From the NCBI GenBank assembly GCA_963740205.1, contig CAVUDD010000002.1, positions 310,001-374,000 of the forward strand: 64,000 nucleotides of DNA. The letters run 5' to 3'. The notes under the pieces were generated by a model that saw only the letters and a program-made list of their open reading frames with translations, was not told where the DNA came from and made no database searches. Made by a program: the position numbers and the translations under genes. Below are positions 17,805 through 27,933 of the stretch, one piece after another. Source of the DNA: UBA2137 sp963740205 (GTDB lineage: Bacteria; Pseudomonadota; Alphaproteobacteria; Micavibrionales; Micavibrionaceae). The first letter of the stretch is position 1; every line of letters starts with the position of its first letter.

Positions 17805-18642
17805 GAATAAAATCCTTTTTCTTTTCTTAATTATCTTTGCGATGAATATAGCTCATACGCCTCTATTGGCAAATGAAGCGGAAAAAATAGCTCCCCCCGC
17901 TATATCCTGGCCTGTTAGTACGGATTTAAAGCCAGAAACCGTCGTTGTTAAAGTGAGAACAGTCATAGACCCTCTAACTTTTATTGATTCCGATGGTAAA
18001 ATTTATCGCTTAAGTGGACTGGATAGCCCTACCCTTTCCGATATGAATGCACCCGTGGAGTTCACCGCGCAAGCTTTGGAGGATTTTAAAGGGCTTATGA
18101 TTGATAAAGAGCTAATTATCTATCTTACAAAAGACAGAGATAGCGGCCGCGTAAACCATATGGGACACACTCTTATTCAGGCAAAAATAAGAGACACGGA
18201 TGAGTGGGTACAAGCACATTTGCTTGCAAATGGTTTTGCCCGCGTGAGAACGACGCCAGACAACACTGACCTTGCAGAGGAAATGTATGACATAGAGGAT
18301 AACGCCAGAGGGTTAGAATTCGGGCTTTGGGCTTATCCTCAATACAAGGTTTTATCTGCAAAAGAAATAACGTCCGACATGAATGGCTTTCAAATTGTTG
18401 AGGGAGAAATATACTCTGCTTCTCTTATTCGCAACACGGTCTATCTCAATTTTGGTCCAGATTGGAAAACCGATTTTTCCATTGGTGTAGAGTCCGCCGT
18501 ACGTAAATTTTTATCCAAGGGGAATCAATCACCACAACAATGGACCAAGAAAAAAATACGCATCCGTGGACCTATTCGTTTTTATAACGGTGCGTTTATG
18601 GATTTAACACATCGTGAACAAATTGAATTTTTAGATGAGTAA
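17803..18642 (+). CDS. Exported staphylococcal-nuclease-like (SNase) domain protein
   Basis: 279 residues from ATG 17803. Signal peptide NKILFLFLIIFAMNIAHTPLLA. The SNase-like OB-fold domain spans about residues 50-165, with VIDPLTFIDSDGKIYRLSGLDSP, DRDSGRVNHMGHTLI and ANGFARV. The family's catalytic Glu (usually in D-x-P-E) is not in place (DSPTLSD), so nuclease activity is doubtful. A C-terminal domain of about 90 residues is of unknown type. The start overlaps that of the divergent M48 gene; an internal ATG at 17842 is an alternative but would cut the signal peptide. Confidence 0.72.
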   Translation: MNKILFLFLIIFAMNIAHTPLLANEAEKIAPPAISWPVSTDLKPETVVVKVRTVIDPLTFIDSDGKIYRLSGLDSPTLSDMNAPVEFTAQALEDFKGLMIDKELIIYLTKDRDSGRVNHMGHTLIQAKIRDTDEWVQAHLLANGFARVRTTPDNTDLAEEMYDIEDNARGLEFGLWAYPQYKVLSAKEITSDMNGFQIVEGEIYSASLIRNTVYLNFGPDWKTDFSIGVESAVRKFLSKGNQSPQQWTKKKIRIRGPIRFYNGAFMDLTHREQIEFLDE

Positions 18643-19621
18643 CACACCAATAAAACAAAAGGCCAAATACAAAAGGCACACGCTTTTTCCTGCTGTTACG
18701 CCTTATGCTAGCGGCTATTTATCTGTTGACGAACCGCATTCGCTCTACTGGGAAATTTGTGGAAATCCAGATGGAGTTCCTGTCATCGTATTGCATGGAG
18801 GACCTGGCGCAGGCACAACCCCCCTTCATAGACGTTTTTTTGACCCCGAATTTTATAAAATTATTCTTTTTGACCAGCGTGGCGCGGGACGATCCTCGCC
18901 TCTAGGTTCTCTTGAAAACAATACACTTGCCGCCACACTCAAAGATATTGAAGCCCTTAGAAAACACCTTCGTATTAACAAATGGCATCTATTTGGCGGA
19001 TCATGGGGCGCAACTCTTGCACTGGCCTATGCCATAGAAAATCCAAAGAAATGTATTAGCCTGACGTTGCGCAGTATTTATCTCTCCGAGCAAGATGAAA
19101 TAGATTGGTTTATGTATGGCATTCGTACTGTGTTCCCTGAAAATTGGGAACGTTTTGAAGAATTTATCCCAGATGAAGATCGCGATGATTTGTTAATTGC
19201 CTATTACAATAGACTTACGAGCAAAGATAGCGATTTACAGCAAAAAGCGGGAATTGAATGGTCTTTATACGAAAGTGCCTGTATGTCCTTTTACCCGAGG
19301 CGCGAAGTGTTTTCACATCAGGATGATATTGATGCTGCCGTAGCTTTAGCAAGAATTGAGTCACACTACTTTCTTAACGAAGTTATAGACCCACAGAATT
19401 CATTACTAAATGACATTAATAAGCTTAAGAAAATACCCTGTACGATTGTGCAAGGTCGCTATGACATGATTTGCCCTGTTGTCACGGCAGAAAAACTTCA
19501 TAAAGCATGGCCTGAGGCTGATTATATTATTGTTCCTGATGGTGGTCATTCCGCAATGGATCCAAGCATATGCGCCCGATTGATTGAGGCAATGGAACAT
19601 GCCAAACTTTTGACTTCATAA
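18635..19621 (+). CDS. pip: Prolyl iminopeptidase
   Basis: 328-residue alpha/beta hydrolase of family S33 that removes N-terminal proline from peptides. Oxyanion region VLHGGPGAGTTPLHRRFFDP, nucleophile elbow GGSWGATLALAYA, catalytic Asp in QGRYDMICP, and catalytic His in PDGGHSAMDP. The HGGPG signature is diagnostic. It overlaps the upstream gene by 8 bases and precedes pgk by 13 bases, suggesting co-transcription. Confidence 0.9.
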   Translation: MSNTPIKQKAKYKRHTLFPAVTPYASGYLSVDEPHSLYWEICGNPDGVPVIVLHGGPGAGTTPLHRRFFDPEFYKIILFDQRGAGRSSPLGSLENNTLAATLKDIEALRKHLRINKWHLFGGSWGATLALAYAIENPKKCISLTLRSIYLSEQDEIDWFMYGIRTVFPENWERFEEFIPDEDRDDLLIAYYNRLTSKDSDLQQKAGIEWSLYESACMSFYPRREVFSHQDDIDAAVALARIESHYFLNEVIDPQNSLLNDINKLKKIPCTIVQGRYDMICPVVTAEKLHKAWPEADYIIVPDGGHSAMDPSICARLIEAMEHAKLLTS

Positions 19622-19634
19622 ATAGAGGAATACC

Positions 19635-20804
19635 ATGAGTAATTTTCAAACCCTAAATGATCTTCCACAAAACCTTTCTGGAAAAACGGTTCTATTACGA
19701 GCTGACCTTAATGTTCCCGTCCAACAGGGCAAGGTTACCGATACAACACGCATAGACAGATTAAAACCTACTATTGATGAACTGAAACAGAGAGAAGCAA
19801 AGATAATAATACTCTCACATTTTGGGCGACCAAAAGGTCAGATCAATCCTGAGTTCTCACTTGCCTTTCTAACAGACATTCTTAGTAAGAGGTGGAATAC
19901 ACAAGTCACGTTCGAGACAGGTAACAATGTGGTTTTACTTGAAAATTTGCGTTTTAATTCTGGTGAAGAAGATAATGACTCTGCTTTTGCCAAGCAACTT
20001 GCCGAGCAAGGTGATTATTTTGTGAATGACGCATTTTCGGTTAGCCACCGCGCCCACGCTTCGGTCGAGGCGATTACACGTTACCTTCCCTCTTATGCTG
20101 GTCGTCTCATGGAAATGGAACTTAAATCCCTGAGCCTAGCTCTTGAGACACCCGAGCGACCAGTTACCGCAGTTGTTGGCGGCGCCAAGATTTCAACTAA
20201 GCTTGAATTGTTAAGCAATCTTATTAAAAAGGTGGACACTCTCATTCTAGGCGGAGGCATGGCAAATACGTTTCTCAAGGCAGATGGTTTGAACATAGGG
20301 AAATCCTTGTGCGAGAATGATATGCTTGATACTGCCCGACAGATTATGAAGGATGCAAAACTGCATAAATGTAATCTCGTTTTACCCGTTGATGTCGTTA
20401 TTGCCGATGAATTCAAATCCAATAGCCCGCATAAAACTGTTAATTCTAAAAATGTTCCCGACGACAAAATGATTCTGGATGCAGGTGAGGAAACCATTAA
20501 GCATTGTAAAGAATTGTTGGATTTAACAAAAACACTTGTCTGGAATGGGCCTATGGGCGCATTTGAACTTGAACCTTTTAATATAGGTACTGATGACCTC
20601 GCCTCCTATGCAGGAAAACTGACCAAACAAGGAAAGCTTTTAAGTGTAGCTGGTGGTGGGGATACTGTTTCCGCCCTTGAGCAAGCAGGTGCTGCCAAAG
20701 ATTTCACTTATATCTCAACAGCAGGTGGCGCATTTCTGGAATGGCTAGAAGGCAAAAAGCTGCCTGGTGTGGCAGCTTTAAAAATTTCAGATAAAGCGGC
20801 TTAA
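19635..20804 (+). CDS. pgk: Phosphoglycerate kinase
   Basis: 389 residues; transfers phosphate from 1,3-bisphosphoglycerate to ADP in glycolysis. N-terminal VLLRADLNVPVQQGKVTDTTRI, substrate-binding SHFGRPKG, FVNDAFSVSHRAHAS, nucleotide-domain VGGAKISTKLELL and C-terminal GGGDTVSALEQAG with TAGGAFLEWLEGKKLPG. All family motifs are present and the gene is intact. AGAGGAA lies before the ATG. The gene is convergent with the DUF2336 gene. Confidence 0.96.
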   Translation: MSNFQTLNDLPQNLSGKTVLLRADLNVPVQQGKVTDTTRIDRLKPTIDELKQREAKIIILSHFGRPKGQINPEFSLAFLTDILSKRWNTQVTFETGNNVVLLENLRFNSGEEDNDSAFAKQLAEQGDYFVNDAFSVSHRAHASVEAITRYLPSYAGRLMEMELKSLSLALETPERPVTAVVGGAKISTKLELLSNLIKKVDTLILGGGMANTFLKADGLNIGKSLCENDMLDTARQIMKDAKLHKCNLVLPVDVVIADEFKSNSPHKTVNSKNVPDDKMILDAGEETIKHCKELLDLTKTLVWNGPMGAFELEPFNIGTDDLASYAGKLTKQGKLLSVAGGGDTVSALEQAGAAKDFTYISTAGGAFLEWLEGKKLPGVAALKISDKAA

Positions 20805-20808
20805 ATAA

Positions 20809-21940
20809 TTAGGACATTAGACTACGCGCAACGGCAATAGTTAAACGCTCGTAATATCCAATTGCGCGGTTCAATACCTTACTGTGTGTGTGCCCTTCCT
20901 GACTTCTAAAAGACTCAGTCAAAAGAAACATTTTGATAAACTCGGTTTTTTCGATGTTGTGTGCCTTAGAAACAATCGCCAATCCATGACCATAAGGTTG
21001 CTTAAGAATTTTAATGGCTTGATCCGGGTATAAACCAGCAAGTGTTGAGAACTGAGCAACAAACTTTTTCATATCCTTTACGCGAAGCGACTCGATGAGC
21101 GTTCTTGCGTTTAAGTTACCCATTTCTCCCAATACAACAGCACTTTCAATAGCCCTCTCATTAGGAAGGAATTGTGTGTAATCAATTTCTTCTTTAGGAA
21201 GTTCTGCCTCTGCAAACTCAAGAACACAATCATCGATAACGTCGGAAACAGCCTCAACGACTTGTTTGTCAGTCGTTGCCTCAACAACCTGTTCCTTAAT
21301 GGCCTCACCAACACGTCTGTATATTTTATCCGCCAGCTCACCACATAATTCCTTACGGTGTGCCAATATTTCAGAAAGCTCCTTGTTATCTTCAGCCTTA
21401 GCTGTAAGTTTGTCGGCCGAGTAAGTAGAAAGTTGAATAAATTCATTGGAGGCCAATGTAATAAGAGTCTTTTCATCTTCAACTTCGCTCAACGCATCCA
21501 TCACGGCAGAAGGCATAGTTTTTCTTTTGGCAATTGCCCTCCAATATGGTGCGTCATGGGATTGAATGATGTACATCAAATCCAGTGTCTCAAGGCACGC
21601 ACTTCTCTCCAAAACCTTTTCGGCAACAGAAATTTCATCATAAGCAAATTGTAGAACCAACTGATGTGGCACCTTTGGTAAATCGGCAATTCTCTCAGCT
21701 AGCGAAAGGCGTAAGATCTAACTCGGCCTGTCTTATAAGCGTCATAAGAACATCACAAACAAGATCTTCTTCGCGAAGGCTTAACTCTGTATCAAGTAAT
21801 TCGCTAACTGTATCCACCAAAGAAATGCGTGCCTTAGGTGATTTATCCTCGGCAATCTCGTATAACTTGTGGGCGTCATATAGCTCTATAAGTAGTGGAG
21901 CTATCGTCTGCGATCTATTGATTGTTCCCCAATCTAACAT
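20809..21940 (-). CDS. DUF2336 protein (one frameshift)
   Basis: About 376 residues if one T is removed from the TTT run near 21705-21707. The N-terminal part (MLDWGTINRSQTIAPLLIELY to DLTP) joins SLAERIADLPKVPHQLVLQFAYDEI, the usual opening of the DUF2336 region, and helical repeats follow to the end. DUF2336 proteins are all-alpha, HEAT-like, and common in Rhodospirillales and Rhizobiales; their function is not established. Convergent with pgk. Confidence 0.7.
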
Positions 21941-22221
21941 TACTTCCCCAATAAGATCTTGGAAGGTGATCTTAAACCTGTTTCTTAACCCTTAAAAAGA
22001 TCAGATTTTGTATATCCGACCATCCCCTAACGAATCTCACTTTCGATACGCTATATTAATAAAATACATGATGATGATTACCAATCCGTTAACGTCGTAT
22101 TTAAAAAAGTTCCTTATATATAAGAAAAAAATTTTGAAAGGCTTGTCACCTCTTAAGATTTTCTTAATAATGATTGGTGTAACCTATGATTCTAGGGAAC
22201 ATTTCAGGGAGTCGTTTTTCT

Positions 22222-22497
22222 ATGCTGGGACCTCTTACCAGTCTTAATTCGCAAGTTGCCAATCCGAATGCTTTAGCTCCGAAAAATGAGCAGAGCGTAC
22301 TTGGGCGTGACCAGAATAAACAGCAAGCAGAACGTCTAAACGAAACAAAACCGCAGGGTACAGAATCAGCACAATCTCAAGATTCGGAAACACGTAACCC
22401 CTACTCTCCGTTCCAAACAGCTTATTATGCCGACGCAAGCCCAGCACCAGTTTTAGGAACGAGTTCTCGTGGCTCAAACATAGATATTGTTATCTAA
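22222..22497 (+). CDS. Hypothetical small polar protein
   Basis: 91 residues from the ATG at 22222 (MLGPLTSLNSQVANP), with CAGGGAG about 10 bases upstream; an in-frame ATG at 22186 lacks a site. Rich in Gln, Asn and Ser, low complexity in the middle (NKQQAERLNETKPQGTESAQSQDSE), no signal peptide and no recognised domain. Probably disordered. Such short proteins are seen beside flagellar or cell-surface genes, but nothing here supports a role. Confidence 0.5.
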   Translation: MLGPLTSLNSQVANPNALAPKNEQSVLGRDQNKQQAERLNETKPQGTESAQSQDSETRNPYSPFQTAYYADASPAPVLGTSSRGSNIDIVI

Positions 22498-22514
22498 TTT
22501 ATTTCCAAGGAAAA

Positions 22515-23996
22515 TTACTGGAACGCCACTTCGTTAAATGAACGAAGCTTACGGCTATGTAATTTTGCAGGCCCTATCTCACGTAGCAATGCCATTGTGC
22601 GCAGTCCCACATGTAAATGCTGATCAACACGCTTACGATAGAATGAATCAGCCATTCCAGGCAATTTCAATTGACCATGCAATGGTTTGTCAGACACACA
22701 TAGCAACGTTCCATAAGGCACGCGAAAGCGAAATCCATTTGCAGCAATTGTTCCAGATTCCATATCTAGTGCAATTGCTCTAGATTGGCTAAGGCGTCTG
22801 TTGTGATAGGCAGACGGGCGTAATTCCCAGTTCCTATCGTCAATCGTTGCAACCGTTCCTGTGCGCATAATTTTCTTTAGATCATATCCCTGATAGCCCG
22901 TCACTTCGCTCACGGCCTGCTCAAGAGCTAATTGAATTTCAGAGAGGGCTGGAATAGGAATAGCTGGGTTAAGATCTTTGTAAAGGACATTATCTTCACG
23001 CACATAGGCATGCGCCAATACGTAATCACCAAGACTTTGCGAGTTTCTTAAACCCGCACAATGCCCAAGCATTAACCAAGCATGAGGGCGTAAAACAGCA
23101 ATGTGGTCAGTAATAGTTTTAGCATTTGAAGGCCCAACACCAATATTGACGATGGTTATACCCGAGCCGTCCTCACGTTTAAGGTGATAAGCAGGCATTT
23201 GCGGCATGCGTCCCAAATCAAACCCATCATCTTTTTTCTGTTTCTTAATGTTTTGATTGAACGTTACCTTATTACCAGGCTCGACAAACGCACAGTATTC
23301 TAAACGCTCTTTCTTTAACGCTTTATCATCCGTTGCACTCATCATCTCCTGTGCAATTTTGATAAACTGATCGATGTAGAACTGGTAATTGGTGAAAATC
23401 ACATAATTCTGGAAATGCTCTGCATTGGTTGCCGTGTAATGGCGAAGGCGCATCAAACTCAAATCTGCACGTGGCGCTGTGAACAACGCGAGAGGTGCTG
23501 GTTCATTTGGTCCAACGATATTTGTATTGTTCGCGACCTGATCATCCATGTCATTCAAGTCCGGTTGATCAAATAAAGTGGGCATAGCCGAAATTTGTGC
23601 AGCATCTAAATCCTGCTCTAGATGAAAATTTTCGCCCAATGCAAAATGAATTGGAATAGGAGTTCTACTTAAGCCTATTTCGACTGGCACTCCGTGGTTC
23701 TCAAGCAATAACCCAATTTGTTTCTCGTAGTAATGCTCGTAAATATCGGGGCGCGTCAGCGTTATTTCGTAAACGCCAGGCTTGGGAACAAATCCGTATG
23801 ATAAGCGGATATCATTACGTGTTGCATTTTCTGTGGCAATTTTAAGGTAAGGATAGCAAGCACTTACACGTTTCTTAGGTATTTTGCCATTGGCAAAATT
23901 ATCAAATTCCTGACACAGATAATCAACACTCTGATTATAGAGCTTCTTAATATGTGCTACGGCTTTTTGGGAGTCAGTAAATGTTTTTGTTGTCAT
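22515..23996 (-). CDS. amn: AMP nucleosidase
   Basis: 493 residues; hydrolyses AMP to adenine and ribose 5-phosphate, controlling the adenylate pool. The N-terminal Amn domain reads TRPDIYEHYYEKQIGLLLENHGVPVE and TPIPIHFALGENF. The C-terminal phosphorylase-fold catalytic domain includes INIG-type VGPSNAKTITDHI, MLGHCAGLRNSQSLGDYVLAHAYVRED and ALDMESGTIAANGFR, with the catalytic base region in DKPLHG. Length matches the E. coli enzyme. Convergent with the small polar protein gene. Confidence 0.93.
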   Translation of the reverse strand: MTTKTFTDSQKAVAHIKKLYNQSVDYLCQEFDNFANGKIPKKRVSACYPYLKIATENATRNDIRLSYGFVPKPGVYEITLTRPDIYEHYYEKQIGLLLENHGVPVEIGLSRTPIPIHFALGENFHLEQDLDAAQISAMPTLFDQPDLNDMDDQVANNTNIVGPNEPAPLALFTAPRADLSLMRLRHYTATNAEHFQNYVIFTNYQFYIDQFIKIAQEMMSATDDKALKKERLEYCAFVEPGNKVTFNQNIKKQKKDDGFDLGRMPQMPAYHLKREDGSGITIVNIGVGPSNAKTITDHIAVLRPHAWLMLGHCAGLRNSQSLGDYVLAHAYVREDNVLYKDLNPAIPIPALSEIQLALEQAVSEVTGYQGYDLKKIMRTGTVATIDDRNWELRPSAYHNRRLSQSRAIALDMESGTIAANGFRFRVPYGTLLCVSDKPLHGQLKLPGMADSFYRKRVDQHLHVGLRTMALLREIGPAKLHSRKLRSFNEVAFQ

Positions 23997-24022
23997 TAAA
24001 ATTAATTCTATCTTGGAAAAGG

Positions 24023-25208
24023 TTAAAATTTACCCAAGCCAACAAGGCTTTCTGCAAATTCATGCGCCTTGAAGGGCTGTAGATCATCGATTTTTTCACC
24101 TACACCCACTGCATAGATGGGAAGTTTAAATTGATCGGCAAGTGAGACCACTACACCACCTTTAGCAGAGCCATCAAGTTTAGTAACAATCAAACCTCTT
24201 ACGTTCACGGCCTCTTTAAATGTCTCAACTTGGGCATGCGCATTTTGGCCTGTGGTTGCGTCAAGTACCAAAATTGTTGCATGAGGCAATGATTCATTTT
24301 GCTTCTTCAACACACGGTCAATTTTTTCAAGCTCCGCCATAAGGTTTGCCTTGTTATGCAATCTTCCAGCCGTATCAATAAGGAGAATATCAACTCCCTC
24401 TTCTTTGGCTTGCGTATAGGCCTCAAAGGCAACAGAGGCCGCATCAGAGCCTAATTCTTTTTGACTAGTTCACATCCTACGCGGTCCGCCCAGACTTGCA
24501 ATTGCTCAAGCGCTGCTGCGCGGAATGTATCACCAGCGGCCAGCATAACTTTTTTACCCATTTTATAATGAAGTTGATAAGCAAGCTTGCCAATTGTAGT
24601 TGTTTTGCCAACGCCGTTAACACCACACACAAGAATGACACGTGGGCCATCTTCTGGTGTTTTGATTTCCATGGGGCGTGCGATATCTTTAAGTATCTCT
24701 TCAATGCGCGAGGCCAACTCTCTTTGTACGTCCTCGTCGGTGACCTCTTTACCAAAGCGGTCCTTACCAATTTCCTGCGCAAGCCTTGCCGCAGTTTTAG
24801 GGCCTAAGTCAGCAGTAATAAGCACCTCCTCAAGCGCCTCCAGAGTATCTTCATCGAGTTTTTTACCCGTAAAAATACCACCCAAACCTTTGGTAATTTT
24901 ATTCGAGGATTTATTAAGCCCCATATTAAGGCGAGATAGCCAGCCACCTTCATCTTGGTGCTCCTCAATCTCTTTGGCTTTTTCCTCGCTAGGCTTTTCC
25001 ACTTCTCTTGGGAATAGGAGTTTCCTCTGATTTCCTCAATGATCTCGGTGCCAGTTTCCTCAAGTTCATGCTCGAGGTCTGGTGAGATATCGGCGTCATA
25101 CTCAACAGGAGGTTCAATCTCAGGCTCGCCTGGATGATGGATAATTTTATCCTCTTCATCCTGCTGATCTTGCTCTTTCTGATTTTTCTTTTTACGCCAG
25201 AACATCAT
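24023..25208 (-). CDS. ftsY: SRP receptor FtsY (two frameshifts)
   Basis: Membrane-associated SRP receptor GTPase for co-translational targeting, partner of the Ffh encoded at 28369. About 395 residues when two missing bases are restored: one near 25010-25030, and one A in the run at 24458-24462. The acidic N-terminal domain reads HHPGEPEIEPPVEYDADIS, then the N domain KKLDEDTLEALEEVLITADLG, G1 CGVNGVGKTTTIGKLA, DTFRAAALEQLQVW, and after the second break ELGSDAASVAFEA, DTAGRLHNKANLM and VTKLDGSAKGG. FtsY is essential, so sequencing error is likely. An AAGGAG site precedes the start. Confidence 0.93.
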
Positions 25209-25287
25209 GGGGTTAACTCCTTTTGTCTTCTAGAAGTTACTATAAGCCTTTAAAACAAAAAATCGAGGGTGAATGTGAAAAGAATTA

Positions 25288-26547
25288 CTAAGCTGCAATC
25301 GAGCCTATAACCATATCTTTTTCAACTGATTTAGGGATAAAATTAACCAACGCTCCCACCTCGGCAATGCCGTCAAAACGCACAGGTGTGAAATTTTCTG
25401 TATGACCAAAATTTTCTTTTTCTACAATTATTTGATGTATTTTATTAATCTGATTTCTTAAGAAATTTACATGCTGTTTATCGGCTGTTTCTCGCAATAT
25501 TGCGGCGCGTTCCTTACGAAGGGCATGTTCAACCTGTGGCATTCTCGCAGCGGGTGTTCCCTCGCGCTCTGAATAAGGGAAGATATGGCAATAAACCAAA
25601 TCAGCTTCTTCGATAATTCTACGCGTATTTTCAAACATTTCATCGGTTTCCGTTGGGAATCCCGCGATAATATCTGCACCAAAAGCCATATCGGGACGCA
25701 AATCACGCGCACGCTTGGCAACATCAATAATGTCTTGGCGCAAATGGCGACGTTTCATGCGTTTGAGTATCATGTCATCACCTGCCTGAGCAGAGAGGTG
25801 TAAATGTGGCATAAGGCGCGGCTCCTCGGCTATCAAGCGCCACAAATCTTCATCAATTTCTACAGGATCAAGGGATGACAGACGTAATCGAGGTAATTCA
25901 GGTACCAGCGCCAATACACGGCGTATCATTTGTCCAAATGTAGGTTTTCCAGGCAAATCAGGTCCATATGACGTCACATCAACGCCAGTCAGGACAATTT
26001 CCTTATAGCCTTGCTCAACGAGCGTCCGCACCTGCTCAACGATAGCGCCAATGGGTACGGAACGCGAATTTCCGCGTCCATAGGGAATAATGCAGAATGT
26101 GCAGCGATGATCACATCCGTTTTGAACCTGAATAAACGCGCGCGCCCTACCCTCAAACCCCTCAACAAGGTGTGAGGCTGTCTCGGTAACGCTCATAATA
26201 TCATTGACCAGAATTTTTTCTCCGCCCAAACTTTTCCATGTTGAGGCTTCCAATTTTACGTCATTGCCAATGACACTGGTTACACCTTCGATTTTGGCAT
26301 AAATTTCTGGGTTAATCTGGGCAGAACACCCCGTTACAATAATCTTTGCATTTGGGTTTTTCTTGGCGGTACGGCGAATGGTCTGGCGAGCTTGACGCTC
26401 GGCTTCCTTGGTCACGGCACATGTGTTCACTATAATGGCATTCTCAAGACCCGCATTTTTGGCATGGTCACGCATAACCTCGCTCTCATAGGTATTGAGG
26501 CGACATCCAAATGTAATCAGTTCAGGTTCTTTATTATGTTGCGTCAT
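25288..26547 (-). CDS. mtaB: tRNA t6A37 methylthiotransferase MtaB
   Basis: 419-residue radical-SAM methylthiotransferase that converts t6A to ms2t6A at position 37 of ANN-decoding tRNAs. The N-terminal UPF0004 domain has cluster cysteines in FGCRLNTYESEVM, NTCAVTKEAE and TGCSAQINPE. The radical-SAM motif is CDHRCTFCIIPYGRG (C-x3-C-x2-C). A TRAM domain closes the C-terminus. It lies between ftsY and dapF on the same strand, a common alphaproteobacterial order. Confidence 0.93.
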   Translation of the reverse strand: MTQHNKEPELITFGCRLNTYESEVMRDHAKNAGLENAIIVNTCAVTKEAERQARQTIRRTAKKNPNAKIIVTGCSAQINPEIYAKIEGVTSVIGNDVKLEASTWKSLGGEKILVNDIMSVTETASHLVEGFEGRARAFIQVQNGCDHRCTFCIIPYGRGNSRSVPIGAIVEQVRTLVEQGYKEIVLTGVDVTSYGPDLPGKPTFGQMIRRVLALVPELPRLRLSSLDPVEIDEDLWRLIAEEPRLMPHLHLSAQAGDDMILKRMKRRHLRQDIIDVAKRARDLRPDMAFGADIIAGFPTETDEMFENTRRIIEEADLVYCHIFPYSEREGTPAARMPQVEHALRKERAAILRETADKQHVNFLRNQINKIHQIIVEKENFGHTENFTPVRFDGIAEVGALVNFIPKSVEKDMVIGSIAA

Positions 26548-26574
26548 TGCGCGCGAGATATAGCATTCTAGGGA

Positions 26575-27387
26575 TTATTTTACAAGCTTTCCTTCGAAAA
26601 CATAGGCAACAGGGCCCGTCATTAAGACATGATTATCGCTTTCACGCCATTCAATCTCTAGGTTACCTCCATCAAGTTCTATTGTGACTTGACGCTCACA
26701 TAGATTACGACGCATAGACGCCACTGCCGCCGCGCAGGCTCCAGAACCACAAGCCTCAGTAACACCAGCACCCCTCTCCCACACACGCATACGAAGATTA
26801 TGGCGATCTTTTAGGCTCACAAACTCAACATTTGTATGCTCAGGAAAGAGCTTATGTTTTTCCAACTTTGCACCAATACAAGCAACATCGACTATGTCAG
26901 CATCATCAACAAATAAAACGCAATGCGGGTTGCCCATGCCAACCGCCGTACAATCGTAAGGTAATGGCAAATTAAGCGTGTCGATATCTTTGGCTAGGGG
27001 AATGTTTCGCCATTCCAAAACAGGTTCGCCCATATCTACAGTTACCAAATCATCATCATGTACTCGGCATTCAAGTAATCCCGCGATGGTTTCTATAGTC
27101 ACTTCAGACTTGGCTGTTTCTTTAGCCAAAATATGAGCCACACAGCGCGTTGCATTCCCGCAAGCGCCTGCTTCACCTCCGTTGGCATTATAAATTCGCA
27201 TGAATATTTCTACATTAGGGTTTTGAGTAGGCTCTATAACAATAAGCTGATCACAACCTACCCCGCGGTTACGAGAAGAAATTTTTTGTACAAAATCAGG
27301 CTTGAGAGACAACAAATCAAAGTTACTTCTACTATCTAAAATAACAAAGTCATTGCCTAATCCATGCATTTTTCTAAATTTTATCAT
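26575..27387 (-). CDS. dapF: Diaminopimelate epimerase
   Basis: 270 residues; interconverts LL- and meso-diaminopimelate for lysine and peptidoglycan synthesis. N-terminal KMHGLGNDFVILD, first catalytic cysteine in GACGNATRC, and second in ERGAGVTEACGSGACA. Length and motif spacing are normal. First gene of the dapF-mtaB-ftsY cluster; a 130-base AT-rich divergent region separates it from the 27518 gene. Confidence 0.95.
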   Translation of the reverse strand: MIKFRKMHGLGNDFVILDSRSNFDLLSLKPDFVQKISSRNRGVGCDQLIVIEPTQNPNVEIFMRIYNANGGEAGACGNATRCVAHILAKETAKSEVTIETIAGLLECRVHDDDLVTVDMGEPVLEWRNIPLAKDIDTLNLPLPYDCTAVGMGNPHCVLFVDDADIVDVACIGAKLEKHKLFPEHTNVEFVSLKDRHNLRMRVWERGAGVTEACGSGACAAAVASMRRNLCERQVTIELDGGNLEIEWRESDNHVLMTGPVAYVFEGKLVK

Positions 27388-27517
27388 TGAGAATCAAATA
27401 ATCATACCTGAACAAGAAATCAATCTATACCATTGAAAAAAATAGTTTTTTTTAATATATTTTACTCTTTTCCAAGAATTATGTTAATTTTGGTAAATTT
27501 TTTGAGAGGGAAAAATT

Positions 27518-27925
27518 ATGTCACTACGAGATTTGCTTGGAAAAGCTGCAACCGAAGACACTGTTTTGGAACAAGAAGTGCATCGCTATAATCATGATTT
27601 TCTAAAGCCTTTCATGGAAAACCTCGCACATATTGGTTTGGCTTTACGCATGACATATGAACAACAACTCGCTGATGGCAACAAACACGCAGAGGATTTC
27701 GAATTTATATTCGTACTCGCCCCCTTACCAGAGAGAGACATGCTTGATCGTATGGATGGATTTTCAAAATATGAAAGTGGTGATGTAAGACTACATATCT
27801 CCTCTAAAGGACTTCCCATATCTAGAGCGTTGAATATTGGGTCTAAGCTCATGGGATATTCACCTTCTAGTCAAAGCTTTGAAACTGTAACCTGGCACAG
27901 AGGTTGTAAACCCCATTCGCCCTAA
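27518..27925 (+). CDS. Hypothetical protein
   Basis: 135 residues with a GAGAGGG site before the ATG. Soluble and charged; reads SLRDLLGKAATEDTVLEQEVHRYNHDF at the N-terminus and has LPERDMLDRMDGFSKYESGDV in the middle. No signal peptide, membrane segment or recognised family. Stands alone between dapF (divergent) and the ffh leader. Its C-terminus (WHRGCKPHSP) could be altered by an indel as in neighbouring genes, but no homologous tail is visible in the other frames. Confidence 0.55.
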   Translation: MSLRDLLGKAATEDTVLEQEVHRYNHDFLKPFMENLAHIGLALRMTYEQQLADGNKHAEDFEFIFVLAPLPERDMLDRMDGFSKYESGDVRLHISSKGLPISRALNIGSKLMGYSPSSQSFETVTWHRGCKPHSP

Positions 27926-27933
27926 AATAAAAT

